DNA of 64,000 nucleotides from JAJFUE01 sp039683515 (GTDB lineage: Bacteria; Sumerlaeota; Sumerlaeia; MVZB01), in contig JBDKRG010000004.1 in NCBI GenBank assembly GCA_039683515.1, positions 1-64,000 of the forward strand, given 5' to 3'. This document shows positions 42,965 through 51,046 of this stretch, one piece after another. The translations under genes were made by a program, and so were the position numbers. The notes beneath the pieces were generated by a model, which made no database searches, was not told where the DNA came from, and was given only the letters and a program-made list of their open reading frames with translations. Positions within the stretch are counted from its first letter, which is position 1; each line of letters opens with the position of its first letter.

Positions 42965-45493
42965 ATGATGCCGAACCGTAATACATCCCGCCTTGGGCTT
43001 CTTGTGGTGCTGGCGTTGTTCGCCGGGATCTATGGGCGTTATGTGATCGGGTATTCGCCGTCGGGCGGCGACATCGTCAACCAGTATCTGCCGTACCAGG
43101 AACTGATCCGCAACAGCGTTCGGCAGGGGGAGGCGCCGCTATGGAACGGGATGACGTTCTGCGGCCGGCCGCTCATGGGCGACATCCAGGTCGGCGTGCT
43201 GTATCCGCCCAACTGGCTGCACTGGTTCCTGCCGCTGCCGGTCAGCTTCGCGCTGCTGCTGGCGGCGCACGCGGCGTGGATGATGGCCGGCTGCTGGCTG
43301 CTGGCGCGGCGGTGGGGATTGCACCCGGCGGCCGCGGCGCTCGGGGTGGTGTTGTTCGCCGGCTCCCCGTTTTTCTCGCTGAAGCTGTCGAACGGCGTGA
43401 TTTTGTTCATCTATGTCGGGGCATGGTGGCCGTGGCTGGCGCTGGCGACGGCGCGGCTGGTGGAGCGGCCCGGCGCCGGGCGCATGGTCGTGCTCGGGCT
43501 GGCGCTGGCGCTGTCGCTGCTGGCGGGGTCGCCCCAGATCGCGTATTACGGCTGGTTGGCGACGCTGGCGCTGGGGCTCGCGCTGCCGTCGGAGGAAAAA
43601 GGCGCGGCGCGCTGGTTCGGGCGCTCGGCGTTGATTGCGGGGGCGTTCGTGCTCGCGCTGACGCTCACGGCGATCCAGACGCTTCAGACGTACCACTTCA
43701 TCAGCAACTCGTTCGACCGCGCGGCGGGGGCCGGCTGGGAGTTCATCACCGACGGCTCGTTTTCGCCGCGGCTACTGTGGTTGCTGATCAACCCGGGTTA
43801 TCTCGGCGTCGGCCACTCGGCGGCGGAGCTGTTCTGGGCGTTTCCGCCCGACTTCGCCGAGACCTGCGTGTATCTGCCGCTGTGGGTCCCGGCGATCCTC
43901 GTGCCGATCGGGATGGCGCTGCTGTTTACGAAATCCTCGACGACGCCTCTTTACAGGCGGCTCGCGATCCTGTCGCTGGCCGCGATGGCTCTCGGGATCC
44001 TGCTCGCGATCGGCAGGACGAGCCCCCTGTTCGCGCTGTTTTACAAGGTGGTGCCGGGTTTCGGCAGCTTCCGCGTGCCGGCGCGCCTGATGCTGTTTTA
44101 CTCGACGGGCATCGCGATCGTCGCGGCCCTTGCATACGACCGGCTGCTGACGCTCCAGCCGCGGCTGGCGAGCCGGATCGCGGTCGTCGGGCTTGCGATC
44201 GCGCTGGCGGCGGTGTGGGGAAGCTTTGCGCTGCGGTTCAGGATCTGGGAGGCGGCCGGCTACCCGTTCACGGTCGGCGGCGTCGTCCGCGACCCGCACT
44301 CCCATGGCATCATCGACGCGCACGCGCTGGCGATGGCCGTTCGGGTCTCGGCGTTCTTGCTGCTCGGGGCCGGGACGCTGATCCAGGCGCGACGGCGGCC
44401 GTCGCCGCCGACCGCGTTCCTGCTGCCGCTCCTTGCCGCCGTCGAGCTGGCGTGGCTGGCATGGCCGTTCCAGACGACCGGGCTGCCGTATCAGTCGAGC
44501 GTGCGTGTGGCCGACTACTACAATCATTTTTACCCGCAGACCGAGCTGGTCAAGGTTCTGCAGGGCGAATACAAGCGCACCGGCGGGCGCGTCCTGTGGC
44601 TCGACGACATCATCGACTGGAAGCTCGACCAGAACCAGCCCGAGCTTTACCCGAACCGCATGGTGATGCACGGCCTGCCCGAGGCGCGCGGCTACGATCC
44701 CGTCAACGCGCGCTGGATCGGGATCTGGATGAACCTGCTGGCCGGCAACCATCCGACCGATCCGCCGCGCGGCATGATGTTCGTCGAGCGGATCGTGCGC
44801 CCGGCGTGGCTGGCGCTGATGGGCGTCTCCACGGTCATCAGCTACGAAGACCTCTCGAACATCCCCGGCCTCAAGCCGGTCGCGCGGATCGAGTTCCCGC
44901 TCGGCGAGGATGTTCTGCCGGCGTTCTGGGGGGGCATCCCCGGGCTGCACGAGGACGCGCAGGGGAGGCGGCTGACGACCCTCACCGTGTGGCACAACGA
45001 GCGCTACCGCGGCATGGCGTTCGCGGCGGCGATGCCCAAGCTCGTCAACACGGCCGATGAGGCGCTGGCCGCCGGCGCGGGGCTCGCCGAAAGCCCCGCC
45101 GCGACCCCCGACCAGGCGCTCGTCATGGACCAAAACTTCCTGATGGCCAAGATCTGGCCGGCGGCCGGGATCGACGAGCGCTTCGTCGTCAAGCCGCTTC
45201 CGTCGACGCCGAACGCGTACGTCTACGAGACGAATTACCCCGCGCCGGCGCTCCTGTGCCTCGCGGAGAGCCGCTACGGCGGCTGGACGGCGCGGATCGG
45301 CGATGCCCCCGCCCCGATCTCGGCCATGGACGGGGCGTTCCTGGCGATCGCGGTTCCGGCCGGCGTCCACCAGGTCACGTTCGAGTTCCAGCCGGAGGGG
45401 CTGGCCGGCGGGATGTGGATCAGCATCGCCGCGCTGGTGTGCATGGCGTACCTGGTCGCGCGGGGGTGGGTGATGGGGCGGAAAAGGACCTAA
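42965..45493 (+). CDS. YfhO-family membrane protein
   Basis: The 842-residue product has about twelve hydrophobic helices in the first ~480 residues and then an extracytoplasmic C-terminal region closed by a last helix. The first loop contains GGDIVNQYLPYQELIRNS and GEAPLWNGMTFCGRPLMGD, the signature of the YfhO family. Members glycosylate lipoteichoic acid in Gram-positives and are thought to be GT-C glycosyltransferases elsewhere. A role in surface glycan modification is therefore inferred. ATGs at 42965 and 42968 are both possible; a G-rich stretch lies directly upstream. The C-terminal part ends with a soluble strand region and WISIAALVCMAYLVARGW. Confidence 0.82.
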   Translation: MMPNRNTSRLGLLVVLALFAGIYGRYVIGYSPSGGDIVNQYLPYQELIRNSVRQGEAPLWNGMTFCGRPLMGDIQVGVLYPPNWLHWFLPLPVSFALLLAAHAAWMMAGCWLLARRWGLHPAAAALGVVLFAGSPFFSLKLSNGVILFIYVGAWWPWLALATARLVERPGAGRMVVLGLALALSLLAGSPQIAYYGWLATLALGLALPSEEKGAARWFGRSALIAGAFVLALTLTAIQTLQTYHFISNSFDRAAGAGWEFITDGSFSPRLLWLLINPGYLGVGHSAAELFWAFPPDFAETCVYLPLWVPAILVPIGMALLFTKSSTTPLYRRLAILSLAAMALGILLAIGRTSPLFALFYKVVPGFGSFRVPARLMLFYSTGIAIVAALAYDRLLTLQPRLASRIAVVGLAIALAAVWGSFALRFRIWEAAGYPFTVGGVVRDPHSHGIIDAHALAMAVRVSAFLLLGAGTLIQARRRPSPPTAFLLPLLAAVELAWLAWPFQTTGLPYQSSVRVADYYNHFYPQTELVKVLQGEYKRTGGRVLWLDDIIDWKLDQNQPELYPNRMVMHGLPEARGYDPVNARWIGIWMNLLAGNHPTDPPRGMMFVERIVRPAWLALMGVSTVISYEDLSNIPGLKPVARIEFPLGEDVLPAFWGGIPGLHEDAQGRRLTTLTVWHNERYRGMAFAAAMPKLVNTADEALAAGAGLAESPAATPDQALVMDQNFLMAKIWPAAGIDERFVVKPLPSTPNAYVYETNYPAPALLCLAESRYGGWTARIGDAPAPISAMDGAFLAIAVPAGVHQVTFEFQPEGLAGGMWISIAALVCMAYLVARGWVMGRKRT

Positions 45494-45524
45494 AGGATCA
45501 GGCGGCGACTTGCCGATGCTGTTC

Positions 45525-45908
45525 TTATAACCTGCGCAGCTCGTCGTCGACTTCGAAGCCGGGGCTGGTGACGATCGACTCCATCCGCTCGAGGCGCTTT
45601 TCGAGCGACTCGTAGCGCTGGTGGATGCGGCGCAGGGCCTCGGCGCGCGAGGTGATGACTTCTTCGCCGGCGTCGGTCCGGTCCAGGATCGACACCTCGG
45701 GCTCGAGCGGGAGCATGATCGCCAGGACGACGTAGAACATCACCATGAACGGGAACGTGACGACCGGCGCCGCGGCGAGCAGCAGGAAGACGAGCCGCAC
45801 GCCCCACGGCGAGAGGTCGTAGTGCTCGGCGATGCCGCCGCAGACGCCAAAGAGGACGGAATTGCGCCGGCTGCGGCGAAGTTTGTGGTCATGTTCGGGA
45901 CGTCTCAT
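45525..45908 (-). CDS. pspC: Phage shock protein PspC
   Basis: PspC is an inner-membrane sensor that, with PspB, draws PspA away from PspF when the membrane is stressed. The 127-residue product has the PspC domain: RRNSVLFGVCGGIAEHYDLS, then WGVRLVFLLLAAAPVV and a second helix. A C-terminal coiled stretch SLEKRLERMESIVTS closely follows the end of E. coli PspC. The ATG at 45908 has GGAG seven bases upstream. It is the most distal gene of a leftward psp operon. The C-terminal coil matches the ends of the four PspB-like neighbours. Confidence 0.92.
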   Translation of the reverse strand: MRRPEHDHKLRRSRRNSVLFGVCGGIAEHYDLSPWGVRLVFLLLAAAPVVTFPFMVMFYVVLAIMLPLEPEVSILDRTDAGEEVITSRAEALRRIHQRYESLEKRLERMESIVTSPGFEVDDELRRL

Positions 45909-46052
45909 TGTCTTTCTCCATTCGTGCGTTCGAAGCGCGGGGGCTTGCCGTCGCGGTCGGCTGTTGGGGTGGGGGGGCACCGTTGCAGGAGGATTTGCAA
46001 GCGGTGTGGGGGTTCAACAGCGACGGCAAGCCGCCGAGCTCCGGCCTCGGGA

Positions 46053-46505
46053 TTAGTCTTTCGGCACACCCGTATGGGTGCGGCTCAGCAAAATGGTCTC
46101 CAGGTTCGTAATCCGCTGTTCCATGCGGTCCTGCACGCGCATGAGCTCGCGAATGGCATCGTTCTCGTTTATCGTGAGCGACTGCGCCGCATTGCGACGG
46201 CTTTTCTTCGCCAAAATGCAGATATAAGCGAAAATCAAAGCGCTGAGAAATCCAATGAGCAATTCGGCTAGTCCAATCGTAGTAGAATTCGATTTACGGT
46301 GACTGATCTGCGGAGCCGTGCTGAAACTGTAACCTTCATCCACGAATGTGTGGGCCTCACGAGCCGTGAGGTAATTCGGCACCGCGATCGAGAGTATGGT
46401 CGCGAAGATACTCACGGTGATCAATAAACCGATACCCACGACCGCAACCAGCAAAATGCCCTTAAAAAGTTTCATTGATTCGCTCCCATTGGAATTCAAA
46501 TTCAT
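46053..46505 (-). CDS. PspB-like two-helix membrane protein
   Basis: The 150-residue product has one helix near residues 15-42 (ILLVAVVGIGLLITVSIF), an extracytoplasmic loop with SFSTAPQIS, a second helix (LAELLIGFLSALIFAYICIL) and a cytoplasmic coil ending RVQDRMEQRITNLETILLSR. The last part matches the C-terminus of PspB (RMRERIQSLESIL in E. coli). ATG 46505 overlaps the stop of the upstream gene by one base (TGATG), so translation is coupled. ATG 46475 is an alternative. It seems to be a PspB-type regulator with an extra helix and a periplasmic loop that could sense a signal; that is inference. Confidence 0.65.
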   Translation of the reverse strand: MNLNSNGSESMKLFKGILLVAVVGIGLLITVSIFATILSIAVPNYLTAREAHTFVDEGYSFSTAPQISHRKSNSTTIGLAELLIGFLSALIFAYICILAKKSRRNAAQSLTINENDAIRELMRVQDRMEQRITNLETILLSRTHTGVPKD

Positions 46506-46897
46506 CAGTCTCTCCCCAAAATCGTGTCCAGGTTATCCATTCTCCGGCGCATGCGGTCGAGGTCGCGGCGGAGGCGGTTGAGCGGGTCGTCGGCGCTGCG
46601 TGAGCGCGCCGGCTCGCGGCGGTCCAGCGGCTTGCGCAGGATGCCGAGGACCAGCAGGACCAGCAGCGCGAGCCCGACCAGCGCGATGATCTTGAAGAAC
46701 CCGAAGAACACGACGCCGGCCAGGACCAGCGCGACCTTCAGCAGGATCCACGAGCCGCTCAGGATCCAGCCGAGCAGCGTCAGGACGCCGGTGATGATCC
46801 AGCCGATCACGGCGAAGACGAAGCCGATGAGCTGCGCGGCCGTGAACAGCACGAAGATCAGGAAGAGGATGAAAAACAGGACCAGCAAGGTGATCAT
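46505..46897 (-). CDS. PspB-like multi-helix membrane protein
   Basis: The 130-residue product has three or four very hydrophobic helices within residues 1-88 (starting LLVLFFILFLIFVLF and ending LVGLALLVLLVLGIL). A basic linker and the coil DPLNRLRRDLDRMRRRMDNL-DTIL follow. The coil again matches the PspB C-terminus, while the hydrophobic part is far longer than PspB. It overlaps the next gene by one base. It is part of the psp operon and its role is unknown. PspG-like function is conceivable but I see no specific match. Confidence 0.62.
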   Translation of the reverse strand: MITLLVLFFILFLIFVLFTAAQLIGFVFAVIGWIITGVLTLLGWILSGSWILLKVALVLAGVVFFGFFKIIALVGLALLVLLVLGILRKPLDRREPARSRSADDPLNRLRRDLDRMRRRMDNLDTILGRD

Positions 46898-46934
46898 TTT
46901 AGGTTTCCTCGGTCCAATCGGTTTTCAGTGACAA

Positions 46935-46960
46935 GGGCCGATCCGGAGATCGGCGTTCCC
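46935..46960. repeat. Palindrome GCCGATC-NGGA-GATCGGC with GTTCCC tail
   Basis: GCCGATC and GATCGGC form a 7-bp stem around CGGA, followed by GTTCCC. This is one of four copies of a family with variable stem and conserved GGAG loop and GGCGTTCCC tail. Others lie at 49693-49718 (inverted), 49731-49754 and 55221-55244. Here it sits between two psp-operon genes. Confidence 0.85.
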
Positions 46961-46963
46961 AGG

Positions 46964-47155
46964 TCAGACACGGATCGTGTTTTCCTCGAGCAGCGCCAGC
47001 CGGTTCTCGATCCGGCGCAGGCGCGAGTTCAGCTCGGCCAGATCGCGGTGATGGTCGCGCTCCTGGCCCAGCACCCGGTGGCGATGCTCGAGGTAAAGGA
47101 TCGCCAGGCTGAACACGTAAAACGTCAGGACGAAATAGATTGCATAAACTTCCAT
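46964..47155 (-). CDS. PspB-like small membrane protein
   Basis: The 63-residue product has one N-terminal helix (AIYFVLTFYVFSLAILYL) and a cytoplasmic coil LNSRLRRIENRLALLEENT, the general form of PspB: one helix, then a helix ending R-I-x-x-L-E. It lacks the final ILD of the classical motif. ATG 47155 was chosen because GAGG lies upstream at good spacing. Residues further upstream are encoded by a REP element (47165-47191). It is part of the leftward psp operon, with a REP on one side and a palindrome on the other. Confidence 0.68.
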   Translation of the reverse strand: MEVYAIYFVLTFYVFSLAILYLEHRHRVLGQERDHHRDLAELNSRLRRIENRLALLEENTIRV

Positions 47156-47164
47156 GATAACCTC

Positions 47165-47191
47165 GTAGGCCGACGTCGCCGACGGCGGCAT
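47165..47191 (+). repeat. REP element (GTAG + hairpin), copy A
   Basis: GTAG is followed by GCCGACGTC-GCC-GACGGCGGC, a 9-bp stem with one mismatch around a GCC loop. This is the form of REP elements mobilised by RAYT transposases. It lies just upstream of a PspB-like gene. With copy B at 47251-47277, which points the other way, it makes a BIME-like pair. Confidence 0.85.
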
Positions 47192-47250
47192 CACATTCGA
47201 AATGGCTTACATCACATGACCACTGTGGCCTTTGGATCGTTTGGGGCCGG

Positions 47251-47277
47251 ATGCCGGTTTCGGCGAAACCGGCCTAC
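47251..47277 (-). repeat. REP element (GTAG + hairpin), copy B at a stop codon
   Basis: On the minus strand this reads GTAG, then GCCGGTTTC-GCC-GAAACCGGC, a perfect 9-bp stem around the same GCC loop. The TAG of GTAG (47274-47276) is the stop codon of the PspB-like gene that ends here. Stem bases differ from copy A but remain paired. Confidence 0.87.
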
Positions 47278-47504
47278 TTTTTCTCTACGCGGCTGTGCAG
47301 GATCGTCTCGAGGTTCTCGATACGCCCCTCCATCTTGCCCAGCGATGCGGCGATCTCTTGCAGGAGCCGGGCCTCTTCGTCGCGGAGCCTGTCGGCCTCG
47401 CGGTTTCTTCGCAGCATGCGGATGATCAGGCTCATCAGCCCGTAGGCCACCACTGCGCAAGCGACCAGTAGCGCGCAGAAGAAACCGAACCACGTAATTG
47501 CCAT
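47274..47504 (-). CDS. pspB: PspB-like small membrane protein
   Basis: Of the four, this is the closest to PspB. It has 76 residues with one helix (WFGFFCALLVACAVVAYGLM) and a cytoplasmic coil rich in Arg/Glu that ends LGKMEGRIENLETILHSR, matching the E. coli PspB end RIQSLESILD. It directly follows pspA, where pspB normally lies. ATG 47504 was chosen for the AAAGG eight bases upstream; a GTG at 47513 is possible. Its stop codon is supplied by a REP element. It should relay membrane stress with PspC to PspA. Confidence 0.78.
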   Translation of the reverse strand: MAITWFGFFCALLVACAVVAYGLMSLIIRMLRRNREADRLRDEEARLLQEIAASLGKMEGRIENLETILHSRVEKK

Positions 47505-47566
47505 CTCGTGCACCTTTGAGTTCTTGCGCGGAGCAAGCTGAAGCTTGAACTCCTGCGAAATTCCGG

Positions 47567-48235
47567 CTATGCCTGTTTCCCCTCGTTCTTGATCCTCTGC
47601 AATTCTTGCTCGATTTCGTCGGCATGCTCAAGCTGATTGAACTCCTCGCGCAGGGACGGGGTCTTGGGGCGCAGCGAGTCGACCAGGCCGGCCTCGGCTT
47701 CGAGCCGGTCGATGCCGTTCTCGTAGGCCTCGAACTTGGCGAACGCCTCGCTCGTGTCGATGGCGCGGATGCGGCTCTGGGCGTCGCGGCGGGCCATCGC
47801 GGCCGTGCGGCGGTGGATGATCGAGCGCTGCTTCTCGCGCGCGTCGGCGAGCTTCTTCTCGAGCTGCGCGATGTCTTCCTGGAAATCGGTGACCGCCTGG
47901 CGCGTCTTGGCCATCTCGTCCTCGAGGACGCGGGCGCGCTCGGCGTAACGCTGCTTCTCGACGAGGGCGGCGCGGGCCAGGTCCTCGCGGCCTTTCTGGA
48001 CGGCCAGCCGGGCGCGGGCGTCCCAGGCGTCGATCTCGGCGCGGGTGCCGGCGAGCTGGCGCTCCTGCTTCTTCTGGTCGGCCATGACGGCGGCGCAGCT
48101 GGACTTGACCTCGACGAGCGTGTCCTCCATCTCCTGGATCATCATGCGGACCATTTTTTCGGGGTCCTCGGCCTTGTCGAGCATGGCGTTCAGGTTGGCG
48201 CTGACGATATCGCGCAGTCTGGTGAAGATACCCAT
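47567..48235 (-). CDS. pspA: Phage shock protein A (PspA/Vipp1 family)
   Basis: PspA binds stressed inner membrane as an ESCRT-III-like coil and, when idle, inhibits PspF. The 222-residue product is almost wholly helical coil. It starts with the family amphipathic helix MGIFTRLRDIVSANLNAMLD, then AEDPEKMVRMMIQEMEDTLV, the conserved elements that bind lipid and PspF. The ATG at 48235 was chosen because family homology begins at MGIF; the longer in-frame lead is rejected. It is the first gene of the leftward psp operon, facing pspF across 390 bases. I could not find a clean sigma-54 promoter. Confidence 0.94.
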   Translation of the reverse strand: MGIFTRLRDIVSANLNAMLDKAEDPEKMVRMMIQEMEDTLVEVKSSCAAVMADQKKQERQLAGTRAEIDAWDARARLAVQKGREDLARAALVEKQRYAERARVLEDEMAKTRQAVTDFQEDIAQLEKKLADAREKQRSIIHRRTAAMARRDAQSRIRAIDTSEAFAKFEAYENGIDRLEAEAGLVDSLRPKTPSLREEFNQLEHADEIEQELQRIKNEGKQA

Positions 48236-48625
48236 GGTCATGAACCTCGTTCGGAAACTTTCGAGCGAAGGGCTGGCCTTCGCGGTGATGGGAGCATGTA
48301 TATCCAATTGCGGGCCAAGTTTTTGGTCAAAGTCCAAACGCAATGAAATCAGGTCGATAGAGATTGTGATTGCAGAACGGGCCGGCGGTGTGTCAGGCTA
48401 AACAAGCCAAGAATAGGCGTAAAAAAATAATATATGGCGAAAAAAGCCATATAAACTCGAAAATCCCGAAAGGAAGACCACGAAAAGGCACGAATAGATT
48501 TGTCTTCAGGATTTCTCTGCATCTCTGCCTGGCTCTGCCCCTCTGCGACAAGAATATGCTTTTCGTGGTCTTGCGTGAATTTCGTGACCCGCATTTTGAA
48601 TCGAATCTGAAAAAGGGGGCGCCCC
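48236..48625. other. pspA-pspF divergent intergenic region
   Basis: This 390-base gene-free stretch separates divergent pspA and pspF, as in enterobacteria, so it should hold the PspF-binding sites and the pspA promoter. TATATGGC (48431-48438) and GCCATATA (48446-48453) form a perfect 8-bp inverted repeat around GAAAAAA. It could be an activator-binding site or, on the minus strand with its following T-rich run, a terminator. The right half, 48454-48593, is a large imperfect inverted repeat described separately. A sigma-54 promoter with correct GG-N10-GC spacing was not found. Confidence 0.6.
48454..48593. repeat. CACGAAA/CTCTGC imperfect inverted repeat, copy in the psp region
   Basis: AAGACCACGAAAAG (48474-48487) pairs exactly with CTTTTCGTGGTCTT (48559-48572), enclosing CTCTGC-rich DNA (48515-48546). 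GCGTGAATTTCGTG follows the right arm. It is the same family as 51114-51329 and 57548-57678. Confidence 0.8.
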
Positions 48626-49654
48626 ATGCCCGACGGCGTTCCGGCACTCGACACCCAGCACCAAGCCATCGGCCAGTCCGAGGCGTTTCTGGACCTGCAG
48701 GAGCGGATCTCGATGGCGGCGCGCACGAGCCGGCCGGTGATCTTCATCGGCGAGCGCGGCACCGGCAAGGAGCTGGCCGCCGCCCGCCTGCACATGCTGT
48801 CGGCGCGCTGGAGCCAGCCGTACGTCACGCTCAACTGCGCCGCGCTGAGCCCGACCCTCATCGAGAGCGAGCTCTTCGGCCACGAGGCCGGGGCGTTCAC
48901 CGGGGCGATGCGGCAGCGCAAGGGGCGGTTCGAAATCGCCGACGGCGGCTCGCTCTTCCTCGACGAGGTCGCCAACATCCCGCCCCCCGTGCAGGAAAAG
49001 ATCCTTCGCGTCGTCGAATACGGCCAGATGGAGCGCGTCGGCAGTTCGGCGGCGCTGTTCGTCAACGTGCGCCTCATCGCCGCGACGCACGCCGACCTGC
49101 AGGCGATGGCGCGCGCCGGGCAGTTCCGGCAGGACCTCCTGGACCGGCTGAGCTTCGAAGTCATCACGCTGCCGCCGCTGCGGGCGAGGGTGGAGGACAT
49201 CATCCTGCTTGCCGAGCATTTCGCGCGGCGGATGGCGTCGGAGCTGGGCTACGAAACGGCCCCGGAGATCGCCGACCGGGCCAAGAAAATGTTGTTGGCG
49301 TATCCATGGCCCGGCAACGTCCGCGAGCTCAAGAACGTGATCGAGCGGATGGTCTACCGCAGCGGCGGCGAGCCGATCGAGGAGATCGTGTTCGACCCGT
49401 TCGAGTCGGAGTGGGGGAGGGAGATTAAGAAAATTTCGCCCGAAGGCGGGACTCCCGAACCGCACACCCCGCCCGAAGGCGGGACGGCGAACATGAGCCT
49501 CGTCGACGAAGTCGCGGCGCTCGAGCTGCGGCGGATCCGCGAGGCGCTCGAGGCGTGCCGGTTCAACCAGAAGCAGGCCGCCGAGCGCCTCGGCCTGACC
49601 TATCACCAGTTCCGGGGCTATTACAAGAAATACAAAGAGCGGTTGGGCGTGTGA
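48626..49654 (+). CDS. pspF: Sigma-54 activator PspF
   Basis: PspF drives the psp operon with sigma-54 RNA polymerase and is held off by PspA. The 342-residue product has no receiver domain, as in PspF. It starts with an AAA+ domain: Walker A in IFIGERGTGKELAAARLH, the sigma-54 contact GAFTGAMRQR (about residues 90-95), Walker B in GGSLFLDEVANIP and the sensor region YPWPGNVRELKNVIERM. A linker at about 270-287 is encoded by repeated palindromes. The Fis-type helix-turn-helix lies at the end, EACRFNQKQAAERLGLTYHQ. AGGGGG precedes ATG 48626. Placement divergent to pspA supports the call over other sigma-54 activators. Confidence 0.92.
   Translation: MPDGVPALDTQHQAIGQSEAFLDLQERISMAARTSRPVIFIGERGTGKELAAARLHMLSARWSQPYVTLNCAALSPTLIESELFGHEAGAFTGAMRQRKGRFEIADGGSLFLDEVANIPPPVQEKILRVVEYGQMERVGSSAALFVNVRLIAATHADLQAMARAGQFRQDLLDRLSFEVITLPPLRARVEDIILLAEHFARRMASELGYETAPEIADRAKKMLLAYPWPGNVRELKNVIERMVYRSGGEPIEEIVFDPFESEWGREIKKISPEGGTPEPHTPPEGGTANMSLVDEVAALELRRIREALEACRFNQKQAAERLGLTYHQFRGYYKKYKERLGV
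49437..49485. repeat. Two direct copies of CGCCCGAAGGCGGGAC inside pspF
   Basis: The 16-base word lies at 49437-49452 and again at 49470-49485, encoding the SPEGGTPEP and PPEGGTANM parts of the linker between the AAA+ and DNA-binding domains of PspF. Each copy can form a short GCC-GGC hairpin. Both keep the reading frame, since they are 33 bases apart. Confidence 0.85.
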
Positions 49655-49692
49655 TGAAACCCGCCGTTGGCGCTTGGGCGAAATGCCCCCTT

Positions 49693-49757
49693 GGGAACGC
49701 CACTCTCCTGAGTGGCCCTTTTCATGTTTTGCCGATCGGGAGATCGGCGTTCCCTGG
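49693..49757. repeat. Head-to-head pair of GGCGTTCCC palindromes
   Basis: The left copy, read on the minus strand (49718 to 49693), is GCCACTC-AGGA-GAGTGGC followed by GTTCCC. The right copy (49731-49754) is GCCGATC-GGGA-GATCGGC followed by GTTCCC. The stems differ by paired changes, while loop GGA and tail GTTCCC are kept. They lie between pspF and the phosphoglycerate mutase gene. Confidence 0.85.
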
Positions 49758-49828
49758 AAAAGAAGGGCTTGAAGTCGGGGAAAAAAGACCCAATGATGGA
49801 TCAGGAGATTTCGGCGAAAGGCGCATCC

Positions 49829-51037
49829 ATGAAATACATCGTTTTCCTTGGCGACGGGATGGCGGACGTCCCGGTCAAGAAACTGGGCGGGAAGACGCCG
49901 CTGCAAGTGGCGAAGAAGCCCAACATGGACCGGATCGCGCGCGAGGGCCGGTGCGGGCTGTTCTGCACGGTGCCGGCCGACCTGCCGCCGGGGAGCGAAG
50001 TCGCCAACCTGGGCGTGATGGGCTATGACGCGCGCACGTGCGGTTACGGCCGCGGCGCGCTCGAGGCCGCGTCGATGGGGGTGTCGATCGCCGCCAACGA
50101 CATGGCGATGCGCTGCAACATCATCACCCTCGAGGACGGCCGGTTCAAAAGCCATTCGGCGGGCAACATCTCCTCGGCCGAATCGGACGAGTTGCTGGGC
50201 GTCATGCGCGCCGAGTTCGGCGGCCCCGGCCGCACGTTTTACGCCGGCGTCGATTACCGGCACCTGTTCGTCGGGCGCGACCTGAGCCCGGACCTCGTTT
50301 GCGCGCCGCCGCACGACCACCCCGGCGAGCTCGCCGAGAAGAACATGATCAAGCCCAGGAACGAAGGGGCCGCGTTCACGGCCGAACTGCTCAACCGGAT
50401 GACGCGCCGGTCGTGGGAACTGCTCGAACATCACCCATTGAACGAGCGGCGCCGCGCCGAGGGGAAGCTGCCCGGCAACTCGATCTGGCTGTGGTCGCCG
50501 GGGCGCCGGCCGACGATGTGGACCTATAAGGAGCGGTTCGGCATCAGCGGGGCGGTGATCTCGGCGGTCGACCTGATCCGCGGCATCGGCGTCTACGCCG
50601 GGTTCGAAGTGTTCCGCGTCGAGGGCGCGACCGGCCTGTGGAACACCAATTTCGAGGGGAAGGCCGCCGCCTGTCTCGCGGCGCTCGAGGACCACGATTT
50701 CGTTTACCTGCACGTCGAGGCGGCCGACGAGGCGAGCCACGAGGGCAACCTTGAGCATAAGATCCACTCGATCGAGAGCATGGACCTGCGGCTGATCGGC
50801 CCGGTGCTGGCGGAGCTCGAAAAGCGGCGCGAGAAGGCGGTCGTGGCGATCCTGCCGGACCACCCGACGCCCGTCGAGTCGCGCGTCCACATCCACGGCG
50901 ACGTGCCGTTCGCGATCATGGGCGTGGGGATCGAACCCGACGCCGTCGAGCGCTACGACGAGGACGCCTGCAAGAAGGGCGGCTACGGAGTGCTCGAGGG
51001 CGATCAGTTCATCAAGGCCGTGCTGGGGAGAGAATGA
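49829..51037 (+). CDS. apgM: Cofactor-independent phosphoglycerate mutase, ApgM type
   Basis: This enzyme interconverts 3- and 2-phosphoglycerate in glycolysis and gluconeogenesis. The 402-residue product belongs to the archaeal-type ApgM branch of the alkaline-phosphatase superfamily, not the GpmI branch. It begins YIVFLGDGMADVPVKKLGGK, with a metal-binding Asp. Then come TPLQVAKKPNMDRIAREG, the catalytic-serine stretch LPPGSEVANLGVMGYD, NMIKPRNEGAAF and, later, the metal ligands in HVEAADEASHEGN and ILPDHPTP. The ATG at 49829 has AAAGG eight bases upstream. An upstream frame is repeat-encoded. ApgM is common in archaea and scattered bacteria. It stands alone. Confidence 0.92.
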   Translation: MKYIVFLGDGMADVPVKKLGGKTPLQVAKKPNMDRIAREGRCGLFCTVPADLPPGSEVANLGVMGYDARTCGYGRGALEAASMGVSIAANDMAMRCNIITLEDGRFKSHSAGNISSAESDELLGVMRAEFGGPGRTFYAGVDYRHLFVGRDLSPDLVCAPPHDHPGELAEKNMIKPRNEGAAFTAELLNRMTRRSWELLEHHPLNERRRAEGKLPGNSIWLWSPGRRPTMWTYKERFGISGAVISAVDLIRGIGVYAGFEVFRVEGATGLWNTNFEGKAAACLAALEDHDFVYLHVEAADEASHEGNLEHKIHSIESMDLRLIGPVLAELEKRREKAVVAILPDHPTPVESRVHIHGDVPFAIMGVGIEPDAVERYDEDACKKGGYGVLEGDQFIKAVLGRE

Positions 51038-51046
51038 TTGAAGCAT

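Noticed and set aside
48236..48625. A sigma-54 promoter upstream of pspA
   Set aside because: Expected from the PspF context, but the closest minus-strand matches (near 48372-48385 and 48306-48322) have wrong GG-to-GC spacing or miss the GC, so no site is called.
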